In this document: positions 1 through 8,952 of the stretch, piece after piece | Layout: each line of letters begins with the position of its first letter | How positions within the stretch are numbered: the stretch's first letter is position 1 | Assembly (NCBI RefSeq): GCF_004118855.1 | Contig: NZ_PDKF01000002.1 | Span: 262,689-326,688, forward strand | Direction of reading: 5' to 3' | DNA from: Arcobacter sp. CECT 8983 | GTDB lineage: Bacteria > Campylobacterota > Campylobacteria > Campylobacterales > Arcobacteraceae | Length of the DNA stretch: 64,000 nucleotides | Position numbers and translations under genes: made by a program | Notes under the pieces: model-generated | Database searches by the model: none | Told to the model about the DNA's origin: nothing | Seen by the model: the letters and a program-made list of their open reading frames with translations, nothing else

Positions 1-1
1 G

Positions 2-271
2 AATCCACATAGTATGGTAAGACATAAAGATATGCCAAAAAAAGCATTTAAAAGCCTTTGGGATACAGTGCAAAAAGGTGAGACATGGACAGGCTATGTA
101 AAAAATGCAACAAAAACAGGAGGTTATTATTGGGTATTTGCAACAGTATATCCCTTTGAGAGTTGTGATGGTACTAAAGGGTATTTGTCTTGTAGAAGGA
201 AACCATCAAGAGAAGAAATATCAGAAGCTGAAGTTTTATATGCAAACTGGAATAAAGAAGAAGGAAGGTAA
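2..271 (+). CDS. PAS-domain protein, Aer/CetB-like energy-taxis sensor (3' part only)
   Basis: The reading frame is already open at the left edge, so the start lies outside the window; about 89 C-terminal residues are visible. The stretch NPHSMVRHKDMPKKAF followed by W-TGYVKN and GGYYWVFATVYP is the classic second half of an Aer-type PAS fold, which in Aer and Campylobacter CetB binds FAD and reports cell redox state to chemotaxis. The protein ends shortly after the PAS core with a charged helix (REEISEAEVLYANW), so it has no transducer or kinase domain of its own in the visible part. It probably works with a separate methyl-accepting partner, as CetB does with CetA. Its stop codon abuts the stop of the convergent histidine kinase. 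Family call is good; the exact partner is unknown. Confidence 0.8.
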   Translation, partial: NPHSMVRHKDMPKKAFKSLWDTVQKGETWTGYVKNATKTGGYYWVFATVYPFESCDGTKGYLSCRRKPSREEISEAEVLYANWNKEEGR

Positions 272-2245
272 TTAACCTTCTTCAATTCTAGTTGGTAAAA
301 TAATAGTAAACTTTGCGCCTTTGTAGCTTTCTTTATTATATGTTATTTCAGAGTTTTCAACACTGATAAAACCTTTTAGATGTTTATTTATGATTTCATA
401 TGTCATATATAAACCAATGCCAGTACCTTGGCTTTTGTGCTTTGTTGTAAAGTATGCATCAAATATTTTATCTAAGTTATCTTCTTGAATTCCACCAGCA
501 TTATCTTGAATAGTAATAGTAATATAGCCTTCTTTCCCTTGAGTACACTCTTCAATAGCACAACTTGGCATTTTGCATTCAAGTTCATATTTTATATTAA
601 ACTCAATTACTCTATTTTTAATATGTTTATTTTCAAAAGCATCAATAGCATTGTTTAGTATATTCATTAAACCTTGAAGAAGCTCATTCTCATATGTTAC
701 AAAATTTGCATCATCAATATTAGATTTAAGTTCAATCTCTTTTGTTGTAAGTCTTGATGAGATTAGTTGAATAGCTTTGTTATATAAGGTTTGAGTACTA
801 ATCTCTTCTTTTATTCTATTAGGGTTAAAGAACTCTCTAAAGTCATCAATTGTTTGAGAAAGATGTTTAGTAGTATTTACAATCGTTTCCATTCCTTTAT
901 CAAACTCTTTATCATCAAGCATTCCTAACTCTTTTTGAATTCTTGTTCCTGAAGCAATAGTTGAAACTGAAGATAAAGGTTGTCTCCATTGGTGAGCAAT
1001 ATTACCTAACATTTCACCCATAGAAGCCATTTTTGATTGTTGGTATAAAACCATATCTTTTTTTCTATTTTCTAGTATTTCATTTTCAATTCGTTCATGA
1101 TATCTTGTAAAGAATTTTTCCAAAATATTCGAAACATAAAAAGATAGGGCTATTAAAATTGCACAAAGAATTAAGCTTATAACTAGAGTGTTTTTTAAAG
1201 ACTCATTATTCATTTGCCTTAACTCTTTTTTCTTTGTTTCTAAATAATTTAACATATCTAAATTATAAAAACCAGAACCAATAGCCCAACCCCAATCATC
1301 AATACCTATAATATATGTTGTTTTATATGCAGGTTTTCCAGTTTCAGGCATAATTGAACCAATATAGTTAATAAAACCAGGTCCTTTTTTTGCTTGTTTT
1401 ATAATCTCTTTTGTAATCATAAAACCATTTGAATCAACTAAATCAATTCTTTTCTTTCCTATGTATTCCTTTTTTATATGAGCAAGTTGATATCCATCAT
1501 AATCAAAAATAAAAATATATCCATTTTTACCATATCTTATATTCTGAATGTACTCTTTTATAATATGGTTTTTCATTTCATTAAGAAAATCTTCTTTATA
1601 TTCACCTGTTCCAATTAATATATCAAGAGGTTTATATAACTTTATATAACTAACTTTGTCAAATCTTTTATGAGCAATATCAGGTTTAACAGCTTTTAAT
1701 TCTCCGAAATATTCATCATGTGTTTTAAAGTGTTCAAGGATATCTTTATATAAATAATTACCATTTTCATCTTTTCTTTGTGAACTATCTTTATTTTCCT
1801 GTTGTGGGATAATTGGATGAAGAATTGTAATTCCACTATTTTTCACTAAATAGAAGTAACCTCTACCTTCATTAAACCTAATTGGTCTAAGGCTTTCTTT
1901 TATAATATTTAAAAGCTCTTTTTCTTCTAAGTGAGAGTATTTTTCGTGCAAATTTTTAATTATGTTATAGGCTTCTTGAACTCTTGATTTTAATCTGTTT
2001 TCAAGTCTTTGTTCAATGTTGTCTCTTTCTCTTTGAATATCTTTATAAGCTTTTTCTACTTGAAACTTTGTAAGTCTCTTTTTTGATTCAATATAGTTCT
2101 TTTTATAAATTTTCAAATCTTTTTGAAAGTTTTCTTCATTTTGTACATAGATTAAAATATTAATTAGTATAGCAATAAGGGTAATAATAAGAACAGGTGA
2201 ATATTTGATAAAACTTAAAAGTTGTTTTTCACTTTTTATAAGCAA
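272..2245 (-). CDS. Membrane sensor histidine kinase with dCache-type periplasmic domain
   Basis: A 657-aa sensor kinase. A first membrane helix (about residues 14-33) and a second (about 353-372) bracket a roughly 300-residue extracytoplasmic region with two Cache-like motifs (YFYLVKNSGITILHP and YIFIFDYDGYQLAHI), typical of small-molecule sensing. The cytoplasmic part has an H-box GNIAHQWRQPLSS (His near 417), an N-box NILNNAIDAF, G1 DNAGGI, F-box IFDAYFTTK and G2 GTGIGLYM, so it should be catalytically competent. The start is TTG, placed by a GGAG Shine-Dalgarno seven bases upstream and lying one base after the lipoprotein stop, so it is probably the last gene of the coaE-dapF-purT run. 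No cognate response regulator is adjacent. Ligand is unknown. Confidence 0.88.
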   Translation of the reverse strand: MLIKSEKQLLSFIKYSPVLIITLIAILINILIYVQNEENFQKDLKIYKKNYIESKKRLTKFQVEKAYKDIQRERDNIEQRLENRLKSRVQEAYNIIKNLHEKYSHLEEKELLNIIKESLRPIRFNEGRGYFYLVKNSGITILHPIIPQQENKDSSQRKDENGNYLYKDILEHFKTHDEYFGELKAVKPDIAHKRFDKVSYIKLYKPLDILIGTGEYKEDFLNEMKNHIIKEYIQNIRYGKNGYIFIFDYDGYQLAHIKKEYIGKKRIDLVDSNGFMITKEIIKQAKKGPGFINYIGSIMPETGKPAYKTTYIIGIDDWGWAIGSGFYNLDMLNYLETKKKELRQMNNESLKNTLVISLILCAILIALSFYVSNILEKFFTRYHERIENEILENRKKDMVLYQQSKMASMGEMLGNIAHQWRQPLSSVSTIASGTRIQKELGMLDDKEFDKGMETIVNTTKHLSQTIDDFREFFNPNRIKEEISTQTLYNKAIQLISSRLTTKEIELKSNIDDANFVTYENELLQGLMNILNNAIDAFENKHIKNRVIEFNIKYELECKMPSCAIEECTQGKEGYITITIQDNAGGIQEDNLDKIFDAYFTTKHKSQGTGIGLYMTYEIINKHLKGFISVENSEITYNKESYKGAKFTIILPTRIEEG

Positions 2246-2246
2246 A

Positions 2247-2828
2247 TTATTTCTCCAAATAGTTTATTAATAAAGCTTTAGCTCTATTTGATAGAATATT
2301 TTTATATAAAGTTTTATCTACTTTATATATGTGTTTACTTTCATTTTGAATTTGTGTTGCAACGAAGTCAGAGTCAACAGAAAGTTTCACAAAAAGTCTA
2401 TTGTCATTACTTAGCCAAGAGTTTTTTATCTTACTTTTTGAAACTGCTTTTAAAGATATTTGTTCTGCAATACTTTTTAAGTCTTGATCAAAAGTCATTG
2501 GGTTATCAAGTTTTTGTTCATACTCTTTATAAAACTCAATTGTTTTTAAATAGATTTTTTTACTAAGTTTATTACTTGCAATTAATAGAGTTCTTTTTTT
2601 GTCAAACTCTTTAACCGTCCCATCTTTTATATAAGAAAAAGCTACAATAGAAATAGCATTTTCTTCTTTTGGTTCTTTTACCCACTTAGGAGCATCCATT
2701 GGTATTTGAGTTGGTTTAACTTCTTCTTGTGTTTTTTCTTCATCACTAAAAGGATTAAGTGATGAGAAAGAAAAACAACCACTAAAAATAAATACTAAAA
2801 TAAATGCTAATAGAAGGTTTTTAATCAT
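2247..2828 (-). CDS. LPP20-like lipoprotein
   Basis: A 193-aa secreted lipoprotein. The N-terminus is a short hydrophobic signal peptide ending in the lipobox FSGC with Cys18 as the lipidation site, followed by a Ser/Pro/Glu-rich linker. The body contains MDAPKWVKEPKEENAISIVAF and a helical region, which resembles the LPP20 family common in Helicobacter and Campylobacter, whose function is not established. The start codon overlaps the purT stop (TAATG), so it is translationally coupled. Assignment to LPP20 is by pattern and length only. Confidence 0.65.
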   Translation of the reverse strand: MIKNLLLAFILVFIFSGCFSFSSLNPFSDEEKTQEEVKPTQIPMDAPKWVKEPKEENAISIVAFSYIKDGTVKEFDKKRTLLIASNKLSKKIYLKTIEFYKEYEQKLDNPMTFDQDLKSIAEQISLKAVSKSKIKNSWLSNDNRLFVKLSVDSDFVATQIQNESKHIYKVDKTLYKNILSNRAKALLINYLEK

Positions 2829-3997
2829 TATTTATCACTATAGTTTTCGATAAGCTCTTTTGCTTGTTGCAGTGCTTTATCACTACTATCTTTATCAAAA
2901 GTTAAAGCAACTGCCATTCTTCTACCTTCATGGCTTTGAGGTTTACCAAATACTCTTGCATATGAAGTAGCTGTAAAGGCTTCATCTTTTATTTCAACAA
3001 CTGGATTAAATGTATCATTTTTAGCTTTATATGCAGCACTTGCTCCTGCTCCATAATCAATAAAATTTAAAGGAAGACCTAAAACTGCTCTTACATGAAG
3101 TGCAAATTCACTTTGAGATTGTGTAATCATTGTTACCATACCAGTATCATGTGGTCTTGGACTTACTTCAGAAAAATAAACTTCATCACCTTTTACAAAC
3201 AATTCAACACCAAAAATACCTCTTCCACCTAAACCATCAGTGATAGTTTTTGCTACTTCTTGAGATTTTCTTTTAGCAGTCTCGCTCATATTCATTGGTT
3301 GCCATGAGAAGATATAGTCACCGTCTTGTTGGATATGTCCAATAGGTTCACAAAATACAGTTTGGTTTTCGTTTCTAGCAGTTAACATAGTAATTTCATA
3401 ATCAAATGTAATAAACTCTTCAACGATTAATTCGCTAGCATCACCCCTTGCTTCTTTTGCAAGTTCCCAAGAGTTTTGTAAATCAGCTTCACTTCTTGCA
3501 ATACTTTGTCCATGACCTGATGAACTCATTACAGGTTTTATAACACAAGGAAAACCAATATTTCCTGCTGCTTTTTCTAAACCTTCAAAAGTAGTAACAA
3601 ACTCATATTTAGAAGTTGGAAGTCCTAGTTCAACTGCTGCAAATTCTCTGATGTTTTTTCTATTCATAGTTTTGTTTACTGCATCTGCATTTGGTATTAC
3701 ATGGTAACCTTCATTTTCAGCAGTAAAAAGTGCCTCAATATTAATAGCTTCAACTTCAGGTAAAATGTAATCAGGTTTTTCCCTTCTGATTACATCTAAA
3801 ATCTCATTTTTATTTTTCATATTGATTGTATAAGCTTTATTTGCAACTAATTGAGCAGGAGCATTATTATAAGAATCAACGGCAATAGTTTCAATTCCTA
3901 ATCTTTGTGCTTCAATAATAACTTCTTTACCTAACTCTCCACTTCCTAGAAGCATAATCTTTATAGAGTCTGATTTAAGAGGTGCTGTAAAATTCAT
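2828..3997 (-). CDS. purT: Formate-dependent phosphoribosylglycinamide formyltransferase
   Basis: PurT converts GAR to FGAR in purine synthesis using formate and ATP, by-passing the folate-dependent PurN. The 389-aa length matches the family. The N-terminal preATP-grasp nucleotide motif [10 protein letters not shown] sits at residues 16-25; the ATP-grasp core includes [16 protein letters not shown] and the metal-binding glutamates in [19 protein letters not shown], followed by PHDTG. It lies in a tight minus-strand run between the glucosaminidase-domain gene (3 bp away) and the lipoprotein (TAATG overlap). The other pur genes here, purM and purA, are unlinked to it, as usual in this phylum. 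Confidence 0.96.
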   Translation of the reverse strand: MNFTAPLKSDSIKIMLLGSGELGKEVIIEAQRLGIETIAVDSYNNAPAQLVANKAYTINMKNKNEILDVIRREKPDYILPEVEAINIEALFTAENEGYHVIPNADAVNKTMNRKNIREFAAVELGLPTSKYEFVTTFEGLEKAAGNIGFPCVIKPVMSSSGHGQSIARSEADLQNSWELAKEARGDASELIVEEFITFDYEITMLTARNENQTVFCEPIGHIQQDGDYIFSWQPMNMSETAKRKSQEVAKTITDGLGGRGIFGVELFVKGDEVYFSEVSPRPHDTGMVTMITQSQSEFALHVRAVLGLPLNFIDYGAGASAAYKAKNDTFNPVVEIKDEAFTATSYARVFGKPQSHEGRRMAVALTFDKDSSDKALQQAKELIENYSDK

Positions 3998-4000
3998 TTT

Positions 4001-4759
4001 TTATTTTTCCTTATTAATTGTTTTTTCATAAAATTTTTTGTCAAGTTGGATTAGTTTATATTTTTTAATAATAGATTTTAAAATTTTTACATAGTTATAA
4101 CCAATTGCAGAGTATTTAGTCATGTCTTCACTTAGAATAAGACCATTTATAAAAGTATTGTTTTTTCTCATTTTTTCTCTGTTTAGTCTAAAGTTTTTAT
4201 ATGCACCTGTTCTATTTAGGTTTCTCATATAAACTGCAATAGAAGATTCTAAAGTAGGGAAGATTCTAACCATATGTTTTTTGCCTTCTTCTCTTCTTAG
4301 TGGAACCATTCCAATTTTTTTATTATAAGTCCAATGTCCAAAAATATTGTTTGCTTGTCTTATAAATCTACTTTTCCCCCAAGCACTCTCTGTTGCAGCT
4401 TGTGCAATTGCAAGTGAAGGAGGAATAATATCTACTCTTCTTAGAAAAGTGTTATAGTCATAGATATTTTTAACTTTATATTTCTTTTGTAGTCTTTCCA
4501 GCTCTTTATACTCTTTTGAGTCTTTAGCTAAATCTTTTTTACCATCAAGTGAAAGAATAAAATCTCTCTCTTTTAGGATTTTTAAATTTTCAACTTCAAC
4601 TTTTTTTTCTAAAAAATTAAAAAAATAGTCTTTTGCTTTTTTCCCTTGAAGTTTATAGTACTCTTTTGGGAAACCTTTATTGTTTTTACTGTCATTGTTA
4701 TTTGCAATTCCCAGTGAACAAACAAGCGCACTCAAAAGCAAAATTTTGAATAATTTCAT
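4001..4759 (-). CDS. Exported glucosaminidase-domain (Bax-like) peptidoglycan hydrolase
   Basis: A 252-aa protein with an N-terminal signal peptide (residues 1-20, LLLSALVCSLGIAN). The C-terminal half matches the Bax/flagellar FlgJ-type glucosaminidase family: PPSLAIAQAATESAWGKS gives the catalytic glutamate at position 124, and NNIFGHWTY follows as in the family. It likely cleaves N-acetylglucosaminyl bonds in peptidoglycan in the periplasm. It lies 9 bp after dapF, whose product makes the meso-DAP of peptidoglycan, so the context also points to the cell wall. The actual bond cleaved is inferred. Confidence 0.8.
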   Translation of the reverse strand: MKLFKILLLSALVCSLGIANNNDSKNNKGFPKEYYKLQGKKAKDYFFNFLEKKVEVENLKILKERDFILSLDGKKDLAKDSKEYKELERLQKKYKVKNIYDYNTFLRRVDIIPPSLAIAQAATESAWGKSRFIRQANNIFGHWTYNKKIGMVPLRREEGKKHMVRIFPTLESSIAVYMRNLNRTGAYKNFRLNREKMRKNNTFINGLILSEDMTKYSAIGYNYVKILKSIIKKYKLIQLDKKFYEKTINKEK

Positions 4760-4768
4760 TTATTTCCT

Positions 4769-5506
4769 TTAAATTGAAGTTGTGAAAACTTTTTTAACAG
4801 CACCTTTAAAATAGATTTTCCCTTCTATTTTAGAGATAGTTAACTCTTCTTGGCTAATTGGATAAACTAAAGCTTTTTCTTCTACAAGGTTTAAATCAAG
4901 ACATCTTAAAAAACAAGCAACCATACCTGTTCCACAAGCTTTTGTCTCTCCTTCAACACCTCTTTCATATGTTCTTACAAAAAGTTTTTTATCTTCAACT
5001 TTTACAAGGTTTACATTTGCATTGTATTCATATCTCATTTTTGCACAAATATCGTGATCATACTTTTCTAAATTATCAACAATGGCTACTAAATGAGGAA
5101 CTCCTGTATCTATTAAAAACCAAGTAAATCCCTCTTGTTCAAAAGCTTCTTTAATAGCTTTTGGTTTAGTCATTTGAGTTTGTACAATATTGCCTTCAAC
5201 AATTGATTCTATAAGTCCAGCTTGAGTTAAAAACTTCATTGAAGAGTTAGCAAGACCATTATTGTAAGCATAGTGTGCAACTGCTCTTGTTGCATTTCCA
5301 CACATAGAAGCAACGCTTCCATCACTATTGTAAAACAGCCATTTAAAGTCTGCTTCAGTACTTGGAACAAGTGCAACTAAACCATCTGCCCCAATTCCTT
5401 CTGTCCTATTACATAGTTTTATTGCTTTAGAAGAGAAATCTTGTTCAACAAAAGTATGGAAGATTACAAAGTCATTTCCACTTGCAGAATATTTTGTATA
5501 TGTCAT
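4769..5506 (-). CDS. dapF: Diaminopimelate epimerase
   Basis: DapF interconverts LL- and meso-diaminopimelate for lysine and peptidoglycan synthesis. The two active-site cysteines are clear: MCGNATRAVAHY (Cys69) and ETKACGTGMVAC (Cys191), together with the N-terminal YSASGNDFV motif. At 245 aa it is slightly short of the roughly 274-aa E. coli enzyme, normal for this phylum. The start ATG overlaps the coaE stop in an ATGA arrangement, so the two genes are co-translated. Confidence 0.96.
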   Translation of the reverse strand: MTYTKYSASGNDFVIFHTFVEQDFSSKAIKLCNRTEGIGADGLVALVPSTEADFKWLFYNSDGSVASMCGNATRAVAHYAYNNGLANSSMKFLTQAGLIESIVEGNIVQTQMTKPKAIKEAFEQEGFTWFLIDTGVPHLVAIVDNLEKYDHDICAKMRYEYNANVNLVKVEDKKLFVRTYERGVEGETKACGTGMVACFLRCLDLNLVEEKALVYPISQEELTISKIEGKIYFKGAVKKVFTTSI

Positions 5507-6093
5507 ATAATTTCTCCTATAATTCTTTCTACTTCATTTTGTAAATTTTTTAAATCTTTAGAGTTATCAATTACCATATGTGCTAACTCTTTTTTCTTTT
5601 CTATATCCCATTGGTTTGATATTTTAATTAATGCTTCTTCTTGGCTTATATTATCTCTTTTCATAAGTCTTTGTATTTGTAAATCTTTTGGAGTATATAC
5701 AACTAAAGACCTAGGAATAGGATAATGCATTTTTTCAAAAAATAGTGGAATATCTATAAAATATGGTTTGTTTTGACTTTCAAATAGTCTTGACCTTTTC
5801 ACAATTTCATCTTTAATTAGTGGATGAAGTAAACTCTCTAGTTTTAGTTTATTTTCTTCATTTGTAAAGATGATTTTACCTAGTTCTTTTCTTAGAACCT
5901 TCCCATTCTCAACATATTGGCTCCCAAACATTTCTGCAATTTTTGCAGAATTCTCATCAAGTAGTTTATGAGAGATCTCATCTGCGTCGATTATTAGAAA
6001 ACCATGAAGTTTAAATAGGTTACAAACTGTACTTTTACCTGTAGATATTCCACCTGTTAAGGCGATTGCATTTTTAAATAAATCATTACTCAT
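5503..6093 (-). CDS. coaE: Dephospho-CoA kinase
   Basis: CoaE phosphorylates dephospho-CoA in the last step of coenzyme A synthesis. The P-loop GGISTGKST is at residues 14-22; LIDADEISHKLL and the later HPLI motif are the expected substrate-binding elements. Its 196 aa match the family. It is probably the first gene of the run coaE-dapF-glucosaminidase-purT-lipoprotein-kinase. A 51-bp gap separates it from the upstream spermidine-synthase-like gene, so co-transcription with that gene is possible. Confidence 0.95.
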   Translation of the reverse strand: MSNDLFKNAIALTGGISTGKSTVCNLFKLHGFLIIDADEISHKLLDENSAKIAEMFGSQYVENGKVLRKELGKIIFTNEENKLKLESLLHPLIKDEIVKRSRLFESQNKPYFIDIPLFFEKMHYPIPRSLVVYTPKDLQIQRLMKRDNISQEEALIKISNQWDIEKKKELAHMVIDNSKDLKNLQNEVERIIGEII

Positions 6094-6144
6094 AGTAGAT
6101 AGTTTACTACAAAAATGATTTATTTATGATTATTTAAAAGAAGA

Positions 6145-6690
6145 TTATCTTTTTGCTATACCAGTTAAAGCTCTGTATTGAGCAGCTGGAAATACAAAAG
6201 AAGCATGGTGAATTTCAGTTGAGTAGTATTCTAAATCAACTAATAAATCAGATCTTTGTAAAATAATATCAGCTGTTGGGTGATACTTTTTAGAAGCTAA
6301 AATTGCAGTTTCATGTCCAAATTTATATGGCATTGAAATCCAGAAATTTTGACCAACTAATGTTAAATCATCTTTTAATTTTTGTTCATCAGTTGAGAAA
6401 CTTGAAGTAGAGAATGAAATAACACCATCATCTTTTAATACTCTTTCAATATTTGCTAAAAGCATTTCATCAAGATTTACATCTGTAAAAATTATTAAAT
6501 CAACATTTTTTTCATCTTTTGAAGTTAAAAGTGAAGTGTCACCATACTCAACATTTTTTAAATTGTGTTTTTCTACCTCTTTTTTTAATTCATCATTTAC
6601 AGAGCCAATTACTAAAACATTTTCTGGTTCTTTATGCGTACAGATAGGAGTATGCACCATCATTTCATTAAAGGCTTGATTATTTTTCAT
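6145..6690 (-). CDS. Short spermidine-synthase-like (SpeE-fold) protein
   Basis: A 181-aa protein resembling a reduced spermidine synthase or Rossmann methyltransferase fold. VLVIGSVNDELKKEVEKH is the first strand-loop, VDLIIFTD the Asp-bearing strand and VLKDDGVISFSTSSFS the post-TSS strand; the C-terminus ending FVFPAAQYRALTG resembles the tail of SpeE enzymes. It is much shorter than normal SpeE (about 260-290 aa), and the usual GGGDG nucleotide loop is replaced by GSVND, so catalytic activity is doubtful. Campylobacterota SpeE proteins are generally divergent. It is transcribed divergently from purM. Confidence 0.55.
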   Translation of the reverse strand: MKNNQAFNEMMVHTPICTHKEPENVLVIGSVNDELKKEVEKHNLKNVEYGDTSLLTSKDEKNVDLIIFTDVNLDEMLLANIERVLKDDGVISFSTSSFSTDEQKLKDDLTLVGQNFWISMPYKFGHETAILASKKYHPTADIILQRSDLLVDLEYYSTEIHHASFVFPAAQYRALTGIAKR

Positions 6691-6724
6691 TTCTATAAGT
6701 CCTTATATTTTATAAAATTTTAGA

Positions 6725-6730
6725 TATAAT
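6725..6730 (+). promoter_or_regulatory. -10 promoter box for purM
   Basis: TTAGATATAAT contains a perfect TATAAT with an upstream TTRGA extension and no clear -35, the usual housekeeping promoter form in Campylobacterota. It implies a leader of roughly 90 bases before purM. No purine riboswitch-like fold was recognised in that leader. Confidence 0.45.
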
Positions 6731-6828
6731 AGCAAAATACTATTAAACTAAATGAATATATCTTTAAGGCATAAAAAATTAAGCTGATATTTAACAGATA
6801 TATTTAAAAACAAAAAAGAAGGAAAATA

Positions 6829-7824
6829 ATGTCAACAGTAAGTTATAAAGATGCTGGTGTAGATATTGATGCTGGAAATCAGTTTGTAGAAAATATTAAA
6901 CCGCATGTTAAATCTACTTTAATCCCAGGAGTACTTGGAGGAATTGGTTCATTTGCAGGAGCATTTGAATTACCAACAGGTTATAAAAACCCAGTTTTAT
7001 TATCGGGAACTGATGGAGTAGGTACAAAACTTAAACTAGCGATTGACTCGAAAAAATTTGATACAGTAGGAATTGACTTAGTTGCAATGTGTACAAATGA
7101 CTTACTTTGTAATTTCGGAGAGCCATTATTTTTCCTAGATTACTATGCAACTGCAAAACTAGAAGTTGATGCAGCAACTGATGTTGTAAAAGGTATTGCA
7201 GAAGGTTGTATTAGATCTGAATGTGCATTAGTAGGTGGTGAAACTGCTGAAATGCCAGGAATGTACAAAGAAGGTGATTTTGATTTAGCAGGTTTCTGTG
7301 TAGGTATTGCAGAAAAAGAAGAGTTAAATAGAATTGAAAAAATAGAAGAGGGTGATGTATTAATTGCACTTCCATCTTCGGGAATTCACTCAAATGGTTT
7401 TTCTTTAGTTAGAAAACTTCTTTTAGAAAAACTTGGAATGACTTTAGAAGATGAGTTTGATGGAAAAATTTTAAAAGATGTATTATTAGAACCAACTAGA
7501 ATTTATGTAAAAGAGTTCAAAGCTAATAAAGACAAAATCAATGCCTTAGCACATATTACAGGTGGTGGTATTACTGAAAACTTACCAAGAGTACTTCCTG
7601 ATAATTTAAAAGCAGTTGTTGATAGAAGTAAAATCAAAGTATTACCAATTTTTGATTATATGGGACAATTTGTTGAAAAAGAAGAGATGTATAGAACATT
7701 TAATATGGGTGTTGGTATGGTTCTTGTTGTAAATCCTGCAAATGTAGATTCTGTATTAGAAAACACTGACGGTTATGTAATCGGTGAAATCAAAGCTGGA
7801 AAAGCAGAAGTAGAATATATCTAG
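6829..7824 (+). CDS. purM: Phosphoribosylformylglycinamidine cyclo-ligase (AIR synthetase)
   Basis: PurM closes the imidazole ring, turning FGAM and ATP into AIR. The 331-aa protein shows the family's VSYKDAGVDIDAG start, the GTDGVGTKLKLA loop, VGGETAEMPGMY and the glycine-rich ITGGGITENLPR. A Shine-Dalgarno AGAAGGA precedes the ATG. It is monocistronic and ends at a terminator shared with the convergent dehydrogenase gene. Confidence 0.97.
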   Translation: MSTVSYKDAGVDIDAGNQFVENIKPHVKSTLIPGVLGGIGSFAGAFELPTGYKNPVLLSGTDGVGTKLKLAIDSKKFDTVGIDLVAMCTNDLLCNFGEPLFFLDYYATAKLEVDAATDVVKGIAEGCIRSECALVGGETAEMPGMYKEGDFDLAGFCVGIAEKEELNRIEKIEEGDVLIALPSSGIHSNGFSLVRKLLLEKLGMTLEDEFDGKILKDVLLEPTRIYVKEFKANKDKINALAHITGGGITENLPRVLPDNLKAVVDRSKIKVLPIFDYMGQFVEKEEMYRTFNMGVGMVLVVNPANVDSVLENTDGYVIGEIKAGKAEVEYI

Positions 7825-7846
7825 TCTTTGTAAGTTTAGATTATTT

Positions 7847-7874
7847 AAAAGGCAAGTTTAAAACCTTGCCTTTT
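7847..7874. terminator. Bidirectional rho-independent terminator between purM and the GAPDH-like gene
   Basis: Stem AAAAGGCAAG (7847-7856) pairs with CTTGCCTTTT (7865-7874), with an 8-base loop and T runs on both sides. It overlaps the last codons of the minus-strand gene. Confidence 0.8.
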
Positions 7875-8892
7875 TTTGTGCATAATATTTTAAAATCTCA
7901 ATTGTTTTTGAGGCATATCCCCACTCATTATCATACCAAAGTAAAAACTTAATCATTTTTTCTTTTTTTACATCTGTATATCTATGATCAATAATAGTTG
8001 TATAGGCTTGTTTCTTAAAATCACTAGAAACAAGTGGGTCGTAGTTATTTAAGACTATAGGATAATTTTGGTTTTTCTCAAACTCTTCAAAAAGTTTTAT
8101 AATCTCTTCTTTAGAAGTTTTCTTTTCAATAAATAAGCATACATTTATTGCTCCCACTGTATCTGTAGGAACTCTTAATGAGTTTGAAGATATTAGTTCC
8201 TGATTAATTTTAGGGTTTACAAAAGAACAAGCTTTTATAGTAGTTGTATTATTTGGAATAATATTTTGTGTAGCTGACCTTCCAAACTCGAAGTTATAGT
8301 CTACATCTCTAGTTGCACTTCCTACAAAACTTCCATCTAAAACCCTTTGATGGTTTAATAAAGGATGTATAGTTGAAATATCACCACAAATAATTTTTTT
8401 ACTTTCATCAATTATCTTTAAAGCAGGAAGTAGTGCCGATGCATTGCAAGAGCTAGTTGAAATAACTTTGTGTTTATTAGTATTAAGTTCTTGTTCATTT
8501 ACTCCAAGAATAATATTTTTGTGAGCATTTTCATTTGCATGGGTTAAAAAGATTGCTTTTACATCGAGTTTTTCAAGGCTTTTTATATCATGTTTGATAC
8601 CACTTGCATCAATGATATAGTCAATATCTTTTAAATCTATATCAAAGATATTTTGGTGATTTAGAATTTTGATTTTTGTTTTAGAGTTTTTTATAAAGTT
8701 TTCATTATCTATTACAAATCTATCTTCGATATTTCCATATGTTGAGTCATGGTTAATAGAGTAAACAATATTTTTGATATAAGGGTTTATCTCATTTATT
8801 GCAACAATCTCAAAGTTTGAATCACTTAGAGATTGTCTAAGAATAGCTTTCCCTATTCTTCCTACTCCATTTAAAAGTATTTTTTCTTTCAT
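7858..8892 (-). CDS. Glyceraldehyde-3-phosphate / erythrose-4-phosphate dehydrogenase family protein
   Basis: A 344-aa NAD-dependent aldehyde dehydrogenase of the GAPDH superfamily. NGVGRIGKA (8-16) is the nucleotide loop; STSSCNASALLP places the catalytic cysteine at 149 and DISTIHPLLN the catalytic histidine at 176, exactly the canonical GAPDH numbering. YDNEWGYA near the C-terminus is also conserved. However, the sequence around the active site differs from ordinary GAPDH (SCNAS instead of SCTTN, and IHPLLNHQRVLDG instead of HAYTATQ), and the latter is closer to erythrose-4-phosphate dehydrogenase (Epd) of vitamin B6 synthesis. It may therefore be a second GAPDH paralogue or an Epd. It stands alone, without pgk or tpiA beside it. 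Confidence 0.75.
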   Translation of the reverse strand: MKEKILLNGVGRIGKAILRQSLSDSNFEIVAINEINPYIKNIVYSINHDSTYGNIEDRFVIDNENFIKNSKTKIKILNHQNIFDIDLKDIDYIIDASGIKHDIKSLEKLDVKAIFLTHANENAHKNIILGVNEQELNTNKHKVISTSSCNASALLPALKIIDESKKIICGDISTIHPLLNHQRVLDGSFVGSATRDVDYNFEFGRSATQNIIPNNTTTIKACSFVNPKINQELISSNSLRVPTDTVGAINVCLFIEKKTSKEEIIKLFEEFEKNQNYPIVLNNYDPLVSSDFKKQAYTTIIDHRYTDVKKEKMIKFLLWYDNEWGYASKTIEILKYYAQKKARF

Positions 8893-8952
8893 TAAGTTAA
8901 GGCCTAAAATTTTTGTTTATTTTAGCATATTAACTTTTAGGTAAGTAGTTAT

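Noticed and set aside
6145-6690. Calling this gene speE outright
   Set aside because: The length and the missing nucleotide loop make true spermidine synthase activity uncertain, so no symbol is given.
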